Assembly (NCBI RefSeq): GCF_002284565.1
Contig: NZ_NPKI01000017.1
Location: 248,001-312,000 of the forward strand
Source: Mesorhizobium mediterraneum
Lineage (GTDB): Bacteria; Pseudomonadota; Alphaproteobacteria; Rhizobiales; Rhizobiaceae
Direction: 5' to 3'
Length of the DNA: 64,000 nucleotides
Shown in pieces: positions 16,426-25,197 of this stretch; position 1 is the first letter of the stretch; every line of letters begins with the position of its first letter. The notes beneath the pieces are model-generated. The model saw only the letters and a list, made by a program, of their open reading frames with translations, had not been told where the DNA came from and searched no databases. The position numbers and the translations under genes are program-made.

Positions 16426-17799
16426 TCAACGCCGCACCCTGCCGTCGAATTGCCGGACCTCGCCTTCGCCGCCTGACAGGATCCGCTGCGGATTGCGGCT
16501 GAGATCCGTCACCGCCTCTTCAATGCGGGTGATCGAACGGCGGCTGTCCTGGACCAGCGCTTCGACATTCTGCAGGCCCTGACCTGAGAATCGCGCCAGA
16601 TTGTCGGTGATGGTGCCGAGGCGGGCGTTCAGCGTGTCGGCGACCTGCTTGAACGATCTCAGCGTATTCCTGGCATCGGCTATCATGCCGTCGGCCTGGC
16701 CCGAGCCGAGCAATGTATCGACCTTGGCGAGGATGCCGTCGACACGCACCGAAGCGTCGTTGAGGCGCTCCGCGAGCTGCTGCGCGTCCTTGATCGTCTG
16801 GTCGATATCGTCGGCCCGGTTAGCGAATTTGTTGGTCACCTTGGCGATGTCGGCGGCAGCCTCGTTGGCGTTTTCGCTGGCCTTCTGGATGTTGGCCAGC
16901 GCGGTGCGAACCTGTGCCGGATCGATGCCGTCGAGAACGCCGTCGACCTTGGCCAGCGTGCCTTGCGTCCTTTGGGCGAAATCGTTGATCGATCCCACCG
17001 CGGTGTCGACATTCCTAACGACCCTGTCGAATTGCTTGCTGGTTTCCTTCAGGTTCGTGGTCACCGTATCGACGTTGGCGACGATGCTCTTGATCTGGTC
17101 CTCGTCGACGGCGTTGAGCAGCCCTTCCGCCGCCTTCAACGTGCCGTCGAGCTTGCCTGAGACGCCCCTCAACTCGTCCGACAGCGAACTGACGCTGGCG
17201 AGGAATTTGTCGATGCCGTCGGAATTCTTGGCCAGCGCATCGGAGAAGGTCTGCACGTTGTTGACCGTCTGCGTCAGCGGCCCGCGAACGTCCTTGGTAA
17301 AGCCTTCGAGCTGGGTGAGAACCGTATCGGCGCGGGTGAAGATGTTCTGCGCCGTCTGCAACAGGTTGGTGACCGCCGACGGATTGGCGACGATCTCGGC
17401 GACCTTGCCCTCCGCTTCCGCCTGGTCGAGAAGCTTCGCTTCCTTGGGGTCGGCGCCCTTGAGTTCGATATTGGCCTGGCCGGTGAGGCCGGCAAGGCCG
17501 ATATCGGCCTGAGTCGATTTGGTGATCGGCGTCATGCGGTCTATTTCGGTGTCGGCGATGGCGGCGGTCGGATTGTCGACGTCGATATAGACGCGCCTGA
17601 CATCCCCAACCCTGACGCCGTTGAACAGCACGAAACTGCCGCGACCGAGGCCGGAAGCCGATCCCGGAATGCGCACCCGCAGCATCGCCGTCTCACCCCT
17701 GTCGCCAATCGCGGCCGTCCAATAGACGAACGCGAATGCCGCCAGGATCGCGGCTAGCGTGAAAATGCCGACAATGACGTAGTTGGCTCTGGTTTCCAT
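16426..17799 (-). CDS. MCE/MlaD family substrate-binding protein
   Basis: The 457-residue protein starts with a single membrane anchor (YVIVGIFTLAAILAAFAFVYW), followed by an MCE domain (VRIPGSASGLGRGSFVLFNGVRVGDVRRVYID) and a long helical C-terminal part of about 300 residues with many hydrophobic heptads. MCE proteins form rings that shuttle phospholipids between inner and outer membrane. At more than twice the length of E. coli MlaD, the long helical part may form a tube across the periplasm. It follows the ATPase gene by 14 bases. The exact cargo (phospholipid or another lipid) is not known. Confidence 0.93.
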   Translation of the reverse strand: METRANYVIVGIFTLAAILAAFAFVYWTAAIGDRGETAMLRVRIPGSASGLGRGSFVLFNGVRVGDVRRVYIDVDNPTAAIADTEIDRMTPITKSTQADIGLAGLTGQANIELKGADPKEAKLLDQAEAEGKVAEIVANPSAVTNLLQTAQNIFTRADTVLTQLEGFTKDVRGPLTQTVNNVQTFSDALAKNSDGIDKFLASVSSLSDELRGVSGKLDGTLKAAEGLLNAVDEDQIKSIVANVDTVTTNLKETSKQFDRVVRNVDTAVGSINDFAQRTQGTLAKVDGVLDGIDPAQVRTALANIQKASENANEAAADIAKVTNKFANRADDIDQTIKDAQQLAERLNDASVRVDGILAKVDTLLGSGQADGMIADARNTLRSFKQVADTLNARLGTITDNLARFSGQGLQNVEALVQDSRRSITRIEEAVTDLSRNPQRILSGGEGEVRQFDGRVRR

Positions 17800-17813
17800 T
17801 TACCCACTTATGG

Positions 17814-18635
17814 CTATGCGCGCGCCGCAAGATCAAGTTGCCGCGCACGTTTTCCGCGGAAATAGGATTTCACCCAGGGTTCCTCGCTTCTGAGCATGTC
17901 GTTGATCGTGCCTTCGACCAGCACTTTCTTGTTGCCGAGCACGGCCACCCGGTCACAAGCGGTGAACAGCGTGTCGAGATCGTGCGTGACCATGTATACG
18001 GTCAGATCCATAGTATCGCGCAGCTTGACGACCAGTTCGTCGAACTCAGCCGCGCTGATCGGATCGAGGCCGGATGTCGGTTCGTCGAGGAACACGATGT
18101 CGGGGTCGAGCGCCAGCGCGCGCGCCAGCGCCGCACGCTTGATCATGCCGCCGGAAAGCTCGGACGGGAATTTCTGCGCCGCATCCGGCGGCAACCCGAC
18201 CAGTTCGACCTTGAGCATCGCCAGCTCGTCCATCAGCTTTCTGGGCAGATCGAGATATTCGCGCATCGGCACCTGCACGTTCTCAAGAACCGTGAGCGCC
18301 GAAAACAGCGCGCCGTGCTGAAAGAGGACGCCAAGGCGCATGTCGATGCGAAGACGCTCCCTCTCGCTCGCCTTTTCGACATCGACGCCGAACAGCTTGA
18401 TCGTTCCCGACTGTTTGTGCACCAGGCCAAGGATGGTGCGCAGGAGAACCGACTTGCCGGCGCCGGAGGCGCCGACAAAGCCGAGGATCTCGCCGCGCCT
18501 GATATCGAGCGACAATCTGTCGAGAATGACCTTGTCGCCGAAGGATACGGTGATGTCGTGCGCGGAAAGCACGATCTCATCTTCGCTGGCCCCTTCCGCA
18601 ACCCCAGTCGCCTTTGTGCTGCCTTGCGTCGCCAT
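17814..18635 (-). CDS. MlaF-like lipid transport ATPase
   Basis: The 273-residue ABC ATPase has the Walker A motif GASGAGKS, the signature LSGGMIKRAALARALAL and the Walker B motif IVFLDEPTSGLD. The LSGGM.KR form of the signature is typical of MlaF/Ttg2A ATPases. It powers the MCE lipid transporter on the cytoplasmic side. The ATG at 18635 begins one base after the stop of the permease gene, so the two are translationally coupled; an upstream in-frame ATG would lie inside the permease gene. Confidence 0.95.
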   Translation of the reverse strand: MATQGSTKATGVAEGASEDEIVLSAHDITVSFGDKVILDRLSLDIRRGEILGFVGASGAGKSVLLRTILGLVHKQSGTIKLFGVDVEKASERERLRIDMRLGVLFQHGALFSALTVLENVQVPMREYLDLPRKLMDELAMLKVELVGLPPDAAQKFPSELSGGMIKRAALARALALDPDIVFLDEPTSGLDPISAAEFDELVVKLRDTMDLTVYMVTHDLDTLFTACDRVAVLGNKKVLVEGTINDMLRSEEPWVKSYFRGKRARQLDLAARA

Positions 18636-18636
18636 G

Positions 18637-19824
18637 TCAGAACTCGATCGCCGCGTAGAACATGGCGAAAAGCCCATCGAGGATGATGACCACGAAGATC
18701 GACTTCACCACCGAAGCGGTCACGTGCTGTCCCAGCGATTCGGCGCTGCCGCCAACCTTCATGCCTTCGACCGACGCGATCGTGCCGATGATCATGGCCA
18801 TGAACGGCGCCTTGATCAGCCCGGCAAAGATGGTGCTGAGATCGATAGCGACGCGCAACCGGTCGATGAACGCGGCCGGTGCGATGTCGGAATAGAGCCA
18901 CGCCGCCGCAATGCCGCCGCCAAGTGCGGCGAAATTGGCGATGATCGTCAGGCAAGGCAGCGCGATCACCAGCGCGACCAGCCGCGGAAACACCAGCACC
19001 CCGATCGGATTGAGCCCGATGACCTTCAGCGCGTCGACCTCCTCGCGCATTTTCATCGAGCCGATTTCAGCCGTGATGGCGCTGCCCGAACGGCCGGCGA
19101 TCATGATCGCGGTCATCAGCACGCCGAGTTCGCGCAGGATCAGCACGCCGACCAGATCGACGACGAAGATATCGGCGCCGAAATAGCTGAGCTGGTAGGC
19201 GCCTTGCTGGGCGACGATCGCGCCGACGATGGCCGACATCAGCACGACCACCGGGATGGCGCCGACGCCCATGCGATCGATCTGGTTGAAGATCGCCGCC
19301 GGATTGACCGCATGGCCGCGGCCGAGCTTCATCTGCGAGCCGCGTATAGTGGCGCCCAATATGTTCATCGAGGACAGGAAATCGTCGCGCATTTCATAGA
19401 CGCGCCGGCCAACCGCCTCGAGCGCGCGAATGATGATGTTGGGCGGCTTTGCGCCGCCGGAATCGGGCTCGCGCCGAACTGCGTCGCCAACGGCGCCGAG
19501 CAGGATCGAGGCGATCTCGCTTTGCCCTTCCAGCCTGATCTCGACGCCTTTCTTTTCGAACGCGCTGACCAGGCGGTCGATCAGCCAGGCCCCGGCGGTA
19601 TCCATCTTCTCGATATGCGAGAGGTCGAGCGCTAGCGTCTGGAAACCGCTGCGCTTCTCAATCTTGCGCATATCGGCGTCGACCAGCGTCACGGTGCGCG
19701 TCGTCCAGTTTCCGGAGAAGGCGCAGCCCAGAACGCCGCCCTCCTCACCGACCGCGACGCGCGGCTGATGGTCGGCCTCCCTGGCGGTCTTGCCGCTTGC
19801 GAAGCGTTTGCGGATGGTCAACAT
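18637..19824 (-). CDS. MlaE-like lipid transport permease with N-terminal STAS domain
   Basis: The 395-residue protein has an N-terminal STAS-like part (FQTLALDLSHIEKMDTAGAWLIDRL) and a C-terminal MlaE permease domain with several membrane helices and the motifs GAIVAQQGAYQLSYFGA and MREEVDALKVIGLNP. In E. coli the STAS protein is the separate MlaB, so this is a natural fusion common in alphaproteobacteria. The start at 19824 is preceded by an AGGAC site; the frame is open for 67 more codons, but that part overlaps the divergent epimerase region. It is the first gene of the operon. Confidence 0.94.
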   Translation of the reverse strand: MLTIRKRFASGKTAREADHQPRVAVGEEGGVLGCAFSGNWTTRTVTLVDADMRKIEKRSGFQTLALDLSHIEKMDTAGAWLIDRLVSAFEKKGVEIRLEGQSEIASILLGAVGDAVRREPDSGGAKPPNIIIRALEAVGRRVYEMRDDFLSSMNILGATIRGSQMKLGRGHAVNPAAIFNQIDRMGVGAIPVVVLMSAIVGAIVAQQGAYQLSYFGADIFVVDLVGVLILRELGVLMTAIMIAGRSGSAITAEIGSMKMREEVDALKVIGLNPIGVLVFPRLVALVIALPCLTIIANFAALGGGIAAAWLYSDIAPAAFIDRLRVAIDLSTIFAGLIKAPFMAMIIGTIASVEGMKVGGSAESLGQHVTASVVKSIFVVIILDGLFAMFYAAIEF

Positions 19825-19924
19825 GGCGTCCTGTTTAGCCTGACGGGCCAATCTGTTTAACCTGACGGAACCCACCTGTCGATTTGCCGACAAGCTCGTT
19901 GTCGCACAGCCGGAGCAGAAAAAT

Positions 19925-20908
19925 ATGGCGCGTGTCATTTCGGTCGAGTCCGAGCGCTTTCCCATCGCCGGAACCTTCACCATTTCGCGCGGCTCGAAGA
20001 CCGAGGCCGAGGTGATCGCTTGCACGATCAGCCAAGCCGAGCATAGCGGGCGCGGCGAATGCGTCCCCTACAGGCGCTACGGCGAGACCATGGACGGTGT
20101 TCGCGATGCAATCGAGGCGATGCGGGAGCAGATTGAAGGCGACATCAGCCGGGCCGCGCTGCTCGACGCCATGCCGGCAGGTGCGGCGCGCAACGCCATC
20201 GACTGCGCGCTGTGGGACCTGGAGGCAAAGATCACAGGCAAGCCGGTCGCCACCAGCATCTGCGCGGCTCCGCCGAGGGCGATCGAGACGGCCTACACGC
20301 TGTCGCTCGGCGAGCCCGAAGCGATGGCGGCGCAGGCCCGCGCCAATGCCGCGCGGCCGCTGCTCAAGGTCAAGATCGGCGGCGACAACGATATGGCCCG
20401 TATCCGCGCAGTAAGAGAGGCAGCACCGGCGAGCCGCATCATACTGGACGCCAATGAGGGCTGGACGGACGACAATGTCATTGCAAACCTGGCCTTTGCC
20501 GCCGAGCACGGCATCGCGCTGATCGAACAGCCGCTGCCTGCGGGCCGTGACGGCATCCTTCGCCACATCGCGCATCCGGTGCCGATCTGCGCCGATGAAA
20601 GCGTGCATGAGGCAGAGGGCCTTGCCTCGCTTGTCGGCCTCTACGATGCCGTCAACATCAAGCTCGACAAGTCTGGCGGCTTGACCGCAGCCCTCGTCCT
20701 TCGCGACCGCGCCCGTGAACTGGGTTTTGGCGTCATGGTCGGCTGCATGGTCGGCACGTCGCTTGCCATGGCGCCGGCCGTGCTGTTGGCGCAGGATGCC
20801 GATTTCGTCGATCTCGACGGTCCGCTGCTGCTTGCCCGCGACCGTGTTCCCGGTCTCGTCTACCAAGGTTCGCTGGTGTCACCGCCCGATACGGCGCTGT
20901 GGGGCTGA
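19925..20908 (+). CDS. Dipeptide epimerase (L-Ala-D/L-Glu epimerase-like, enolase superfamily)
   Basis: The 327-residue protein shows the muconate-lactonizing enzyme pattern of the enolase superfamily: KVKIGG with the catalytic lysine pair, metal ligands in LDANEGW, IEQPLP and ADESVH, and the second lysine in NIKLDKSGGLTAAL. Such enzymes epimerise Ala-Glu dipeptides from murein turnover; a related group racemises N-acetyl-glutamate. It is divergent from the lipid transport operon. Its 3' end overlaps the convergent MFS gene by 30 bases. The superfamily is sure, the exact substrate less so. Confidence 0.88.
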   Translation: MARVISVESERFPIAGTFTISRGSKTEAEVIACTISQAEHSGRGECVPYRRYGETMDGVRDAIEAMREQIEGDISRAALLDAMPAGAARNAIDCALWDLEAKITGKPVATSICAAPPRAIETAYTLSLGEPEAMAAQARANAARPLLKVKIGGDNDMARIRAVREAAPASRIILDANEGWTDDNVIANLAFAAEHGIALIEQPLPAGRDGILRHIAHPVPICADESVHEAEGLASLVGLYDAVNIKLDKSGGLTAALVLRDRARELGFGVMVGCMVGTSLAMAPAVLLAQDADFVDLDGPLLLARDRVPGLVYQGSLVSPPDTALWG

Positions 20909-22096
20909 ACGCGCTGCAAATCCGATCAGCGCCAAGCCGATCAGAGCGATCGGGATCATGGCAAAAAACCCATCCACGCCGAAGCGGTCATAGAGAGGGC
21001 CGGACATGAGCGTCACCACGGCCGTGAAAAAGCCGTTGGAGAAATAGGCGATGCCTTGAGCGGCCCCGGTGCGTTCCTCCGCGACCGTCTCGCCGATCAT
21101 TTTTTGCAAGCCGATCAGGACCAGCGCCACGGAAACCGCGTGCAGCGTCTGGACTGCGAAAAATCCGGCAACCCCAAGGCCGAGCGGCCAGACCAAGGGG
21201 AAGGCAATCCAGCGCACGATCGCGCCTATTCCGGCCATCACCATGATCGACACGACCGAGAAGGAGCCGAAAACCCGGGTGAAGATCATGAACATGCCGA
21301 TCTCGGCCACCACACCCCAACCCCAAAGCAGCCCGACAACCTGATCGCCGATGCCGATCGATTTCCAGTAGATCGACACGAAGCCGTAGAGAAATGCGTG
21401 GCTGGCGGTGATGACGCCGACGCCGATGGAGAAATACAGGAAATAGGCGTTGAGGAGTTTTGGTGCCGATTGCTGAATGTCGGTCGCCGAAAGCGGCGAG
21501 GCACGGCGGGGGCGGCCGAGCCGCGGCGCGATCAGTCCGACGACAAGTGCAGCGCCAAACGCCACGAAAATGATCATCGGAACAGCCTGGGCGCCGGTCC
21601 GCGACAGGATGAAACCGCCCGCAAGGTTTGCGCACAGATAGGAGATCGATCCCCATTTGCGCATGCTTGCATAGTTGGAGCCGAAGCGGCGCACCCCGGA
21701 TAGCGCCAGCGAATCGGCGATCGGCGAATGCGGCGTCCAGACGACAGCGAGCGCTAGCGAGACGGCCAGCACAATGGCGTAGGTCGGCGTCAGGAAATAA
21801 CCCGCGGACAGCGCCAGTGATGCGGCCATCAGCGCGACATAGACCTGGGCGCGGTCGCTCGCCCTGTCGGCCAATGCCGTAAGCAATGGCGTCGTCACCA
21901 CGCGCAGGAACATTGGTGCTGCGAGAATGACCGCTATCTGCTCGGCATCAAAACCCTTCGCCTGCAGCCACAGCGGAAAATATGGCAAATGCGTCCCGAG
22001 CGGCACGAAAAGCGTGAAGAAAATCAGGCCCATGCGCAGTTCGAAATGACGCGGCTTGACGAGCTGTTCGGGCGAAAGCGGTGGCAGGGAGGACAT
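20879..22096 (-). CDS. MFS transporter, PPP/HcaT-like family
   Basis: The protein has about 405 residues and some twelve hydrophobic segments. The N-terminal section GLIFFTLFVPLGTHLPYFPLWLQAKGF and the loop ADRASDRAQVYVALM are typical of the 3-phenylpropionate permease-like group of the major facilitator superfamily. The substrate is unknown. The start was set at 22096; another ATG 17 codons upstream is possible. Its 3' end overlaps the dipeptide epimerase gene on the other strand by 30 bases, so both stop codons lie inside the neighbour. Confidence 0.88.
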   Translation of the reverse strand: MSSLPPLSPEQLVKPRHFELRMGLIFFTLFVPLGTHLPYFPLWLQAKGFDAEQIAVILAAPMFLRVVTTPLLTALADRASDRAQVYVALMAASLALSAGYFLTPTYAIVLAVSLALAVVWTPHSPIADSLALSGVRRFGSNYASMRKWGSISYLCANLAGGFILSRTGAQAVPMIIFVAFGAALVVGLIAPRLGRPRRASPLSATDIQQSAPKLLNAYFLYFSIGVGVITASHAFLYGFVSIYWKSIGIGDQVVGLLWGWGVVAEIGMFMIFTRVFGSFSVVSIMVMAGIGAIVRWIAFPLVWPLGLGVAGFFAVQTLHAVSVALVLIGLQKMIGETVAEERTGAAQGIAYFSNGFFTAVVTLMSGPLYDRFGVDGFFAMIPIALIGLALIGFAARSAPQRRIGR

Positions 22097-22224
22097 CAGC
22101 AGGCAATCCGGCGGCGCGGCGTTCGGCTGAGTCGGCTTGCAGCGCACGCAATCTCATAACATGCTGAAAAAGTCGGCGGAACCGCGTGGACTAATCGATT
22201 AGAGCGAGTTGAGGTCGGGTTTGG

Positions 22225-23046
22225 TCACGCCGCCTGGACTGCCCTGCCCTTGATGTCGATCGGCACCAGCACCTCGCCGCCGACCGGCGCCTCCGGCAGG
22301 ACATGCGCCCAGTGCAGGATCTCCATCTGGCCGTCGAAATGCTCGACCACCGCGGTGCAGCTCTCCACCCAGTCGCCGGTGTTGATGTATTGCACATCCT
22401 CGTAGTTTTCGATCGCGGCATGGTGGATGTGACCGCAGATCACGCCGTCGACATGCGAACGGCGCGCTTCCTCGGTCAGCATGGTCTGGAACGATCCGAT
22501 GAAATTCACCGCCTTTTTGACGTTGACCTTGGCCCAGGACGAAAACGACCAGTAAGGCAGGCCAAGCAGTTGGCGAAGCCGCGTCACCACGCGGTTGACG
22601 AGCATGGCCCCGTCATAGGCGTAGTCGCCGAGATAGGCGAGCCAGCGCGCATTGTGGACGACGGTATCGAACTGGTCGCCATGGATGACAAGAAAACGTT
22701 TGCCGTCGGCGGTCTCGTGGGTGGCGCGATCGGCGACGACGATGCCGCCGAAATGCACGCCCTGGAACTGGCGCGCGAACTCGTCGTGATTGCCGGCGAT
22801 GTAGGTGATGCTGGCGCCCTTGCGTGCCTTGCGCAGCAATTTCTGGACGACGTCATTGTGGCTCTGTGGCCAGTGCCAGCTCCGTCTCAGCCGCCAGCCG
22901 TCGACGATATCGCCGACGAGATAGATGATATCGGCGTCGTGATGGCGCAGGAAATCGATCAGGAACTCAGCCTTAGCAGCCTTCGATCCGAGATGGACGT
23001 CGGAGATGAACATGCTGCGGAAAGTGCGGGGCTCTGCGCCAGGCAT
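22225..23046 (-). CDS. Metallophosphoesterase, UDP-2,3-diacylglucosamine diphosphatase-like
   Basis: The 273-residue protein contains the calcineurin-type metal motifs in order: SDVHLGS, GDIVDGW, AGNHDEF and CGHIHHA. The overall form is that of LpxH-like enzymes that cleave UDP-2,3-diacylglucosamine in lipid A synthesis, but many alphaproteobacteria use LpxI for that step and the LpxH-like proteins may have other substrates. The start at 23046 was taken because the longer frame overlaps the divergent SDR leader. The gene stands alone on the minus strand. Confidence 0.85.
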   Translation of the reverse strand: MPGAEPRTFRSMFISDVHLGSKAAKAEFLIDFLRHHDADIIYLVGDIVDGWRLRRSWHWPQSHNDVVQKLLRKARKGASITYIAGNHDEFARQFQGVHFGGIVVADRATHETADGKRFLVIHGDQFDTVVHNARWLAYLGDYAYDGAMLVNRVVTRLRQLLGLPYWSFSSWAKVNVKKAVNFIGSFQTMLTEEARRSHVDGVICGHIHHAAIENYEDVQYINTGDWVESCTAVVEHFDGQMEILHWAHVLPEAPVGGEVLVPIDIKGRAVQAA

Positions 23047-23165
23047 GGGATTCTCACCGTTGCTTTCGCGTTGGCTATGCCCCGATTCATGCAACAACCG
23101 TATGACGGTTGCGATTGGTCCAGCCAAAGGGCTAGTTTGCCGCGCAAATCAGAGGAGAAATCGCC

Positions 23166-23945
23166 ATGGATCTCGGTATACGCGGAAAAAAGGCCATCGT
23201 CTGTGCTTCGGGCAAGGGCCTTGGGCGGGGCTGCGCCATGGCGCTGGCCGAGGCCGGCTGTGATCTGGTCGTCAATGGGCGCAACGCCGACCAACTGGCA
23301 AAGACCGCCGCCGAACTGCGCGAAAGATTTGGCGTCAAGGTGACCGAGATCGTCGGCGACGTGTCGAAGCGCGAGGTGCAGAAGGCGCTGCTTGCCGCCT
23401 GCCCCGATCCCGATATCCTCGTCAACAACAATGGCGGACCGCCGTTTCGCGATTTCCGCGAGCTCGACCGCGAAAAGATTCTCGAAGGCGTCACCCAGAA
23501 CATGGTGACCCCGGTCGAACTGGTTCAGGCTGTGATCGACGGCATGGCCGAGCGCGGCTTCGGCCGCATCGTCAACATCACCTCGCTGTCGGTCTATGTT
23601 CCCATTCCGGGCCTCGATCTGTCGTCCGGCGCACGCGCCGGCCTGACGTCGTTCCTTGCCGGCGTGGCGCGGACGGTGATCGACCGCAATGTGACGATCA
23701 ACAACATGCTGCCGGGCAAGATCGACACCGACCGGCTGCGCCCCCCGCACGAAGCCGGCACTCCCGAAGATCCGGCTGCCGCCGCCGCGCGCAAGACCGA
23801 GGCAGCAGCCAACGTTCCGGCCAAGCGGCTCGGCACGCCAGAGGAATTCGGCCAGATCTGCGCCTTCCTGTGCTCGGTCCATGCCGGCTACCTGACCGGG
23901 CAGAACATACCGGTCGACGGCGGCGCCTATGTCAGCGCGTTCTGA
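23166..23945 (+). CDS. Divergent short-chain dehydrogenase/reductase
   Basis: The 259-residue protein has a Rossmann-type N-terminus (CASGKGLGRGCAMALAEAG), the NN.GG element (VNNNGGPPF) and a C-terminal VDGGAY. The canonical YxxxK active-site pair is not present: at the matching place stands LDLSSGARAGLTSF, which aligns Ser for Tyr and Arg for Lys, and the first glycine of TGxxxGxG is Ala. A subfamily of SDR proteins related to 3-oxoacyl-ACP reductases has this altered pattern. The reaction is therefore uncertain. An AGGAG site lies just before the ATG. Confidence 0.85.
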   Translation: MDLGIRGKKAIVCASGKGLGRGCAMALAEAGCDLVVNGRNADQLAKTAAELRERFGVKVTEIVGDVSKREVQKALLAACPDPDILVNNNGGPPFRDFRELDREKILEGVTQNMVTPVELVQAVIDGMAERGFGRIVNITSLSVYVPIPGLDLSSGARAGLTSFLAGVARTVIDRNVTINNMLPGKIDTDRLRPPHEAGTPEDPAAAAARKTEAAANVPAKRLGTPEEFGQICAFLCSVHAGYLTGQNIPVDGGAYVSAF

Positions 23946-24027
23946 TCGCGCGGCGCAGGGAGCGGCCAGTATGACACTGTTGGTGCGGCTGCTGCTCCCG
24001 CAGGACACATAAACGACCCTTCATGGT

Positions 24028-25104
24028 TCATCCCTCCGGGCGACCGAGAAACCGCTTTACAGCGTCGAGGAACACACCGCGCCCTGCGGCCTCGCGGTCG
24101 AGATGGACGAAGTGGGTGGCTTCCGGGATGTCCAGACGTTCCGCTTTTGGTGCTTCGTCTACGATTGTCTTCGCATCCTCCGGCCGGCTCCAGAAATCCC
24201 GTCCGGAGCGGATGATGAGCACTGGCATGGTGAGTGCCGCGGCAGACCATTGCCGGCGATCGAATGCCAGTTCGAAGCTGTCGGCCATGGCGCCGCTCGG
24301 TGACCGGAAACTCGGCGGCTGGCGCGTCGACGCCGTCTCGTCGGAGGCGAGTGCCGCATCACCATAGGCTGCCGTCACCGCGGGGTCGCGCCACTGAGCC
24401 TTGTCCGCGACCGGGATGCTGTCGTCCCAGGCGTTGAATAGGGTCGCACGTGTATTCAGCCGATAACCGCCGAACGATTGGATACTAAACGTCCCAGACC
24501 GGTCGGGATTTTCAAGCGGCGAGCCGGTACCAAGGGTGGGATGCCGGTCTGAGCCTCCATACAGGGTGTTGTAGAGGACGAGCCGATCAACCGTCTGCGG
24601 AAACCGGCTGGCATAGGCGCCGGCCCAATGCCCGCCGGTGGCCCAGCCGACGAGGCTGACCCTTGAAACGTCGCTCCATTTGGCGATGGCGTCGACCGTT
24701 GCGGAAATATCCGCCACGACGTCTTCGGTGCGGATCAGAGGAGCGGACTGGTCGGGCGGCCTGTTCATGGCCGCAGGGCGGCTCGATGCGCCGTAGCCGC
24801 GAATATCCAGGACATAGACAAGATGCCCGTCAGCCGCGAGGTCGGCGGCAAGCGATCCGCCCGCAACGGGCAGATCGAAGGACGCAACGCCGGGCACGCG
24901 TGCGCCATGGATGAGGAGGACGGCGGAGTTGGCTTCGGACGCTGCGCCAGGACGGCGCACCTCCCGGACGAAGAGGCGCTCGCCCGTCCGAAGTTCGACG
25001 AACCTGTCGACCCGGACGAGATCCGGCTCTCCTGCCGATGCTGGAGCGGCGGCCATCATGGCTGCTGTGAGCACGAGGGGGAGGACGGTAAAGTGGGACA
25101 TCAT
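24028..25104 (-). CDS. Exported alpha/beta hydrolase-fold protein lacking the nucleophile serine
   Basis: The 358-residue protein starts with a signal peptide (TVLPLVLTAAMMAAAPASAG). The fold is clear from LLIHGARVPG (oxyanion region), VLDIRGYGASSRP, LVGWATGGHWAGAYA and the C-terminal EATHFVHLDRE with a histidine. The nucleophile elbow, normally G-x-S-x-G, reads G-W-A-T-G with Ala155 (codon 24640-24642), so the usual serine is missing. It may be catalytically inactive or use another residue. The gene is divergent from a LysR regulator, which probably controls it. Confidence 0.83.
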   Translation of the reverse strand: MMSHFTVLPLVLTAAMMAAAPASAGEPDLVRVDRFVELRTGERLFVREVRRPGAASEANSAVLLIHGARVPGVASFDLPVAGGSLAADLAADGHLVYVLDIRGYGASSRPAAMNRPPDQSAPLIRTEDVVADISATVDAIAKWSDVSRVSLVGWATGGHWAGAYASRFPQTVDRLVLYNTLYGGSDRHPTLGTGSPLENPDRSGTFSIQSFGGYRLNTRATLFNAWDDSIPVADKAQWRDPAVTAAYGDAALASDETASTRQPPSFRSPSGAMADSFELAFDRRQWSAAALTMPVLIIRSGRDFWSRPEDAKTIVDEAPKAERLDIPEATHFVHLDREAAGRGVFLDAVKRFLGRPEG

Positions 25105-25148
25105 GATATCTCCGGTCGCAATTGCGTTCCGGAAAGACTGTCAGCTAT

Positions 25149-25194
25149 TCGATATCCTATCGATGACGTGTTCAATGATTTTTGATATCATCAA
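25149..25194. promoter_or_regulatory. Two palindromic candidate LysR-type operator sites
   Basis: The 94-base gap between the hydrolase and lysR holds TCGATATCCTATCGA at 25149-25163 (6-bp arms around TCC) and TTGATATCATCAA at 25182-25194 (5-bp arms around ATC). Both share GATATC and are 32 bp apart centre to centre, about three helix turns, as expected for recognition and activation sites of a LysR-type regulator. The second ends just before the lysR start codon, which would suit autorepression. Confidence 0.55.
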
Positions 25195-25197
25195 GAT

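Noticed and set aside
22191..22202. A perfect palindrome CTAATCGATTAG between the MFS and phosphoesterase genes.
   Set aside because: Too short and isolated to assign; it may be a trace of the TTAGAGCG end of a RIME-like element.
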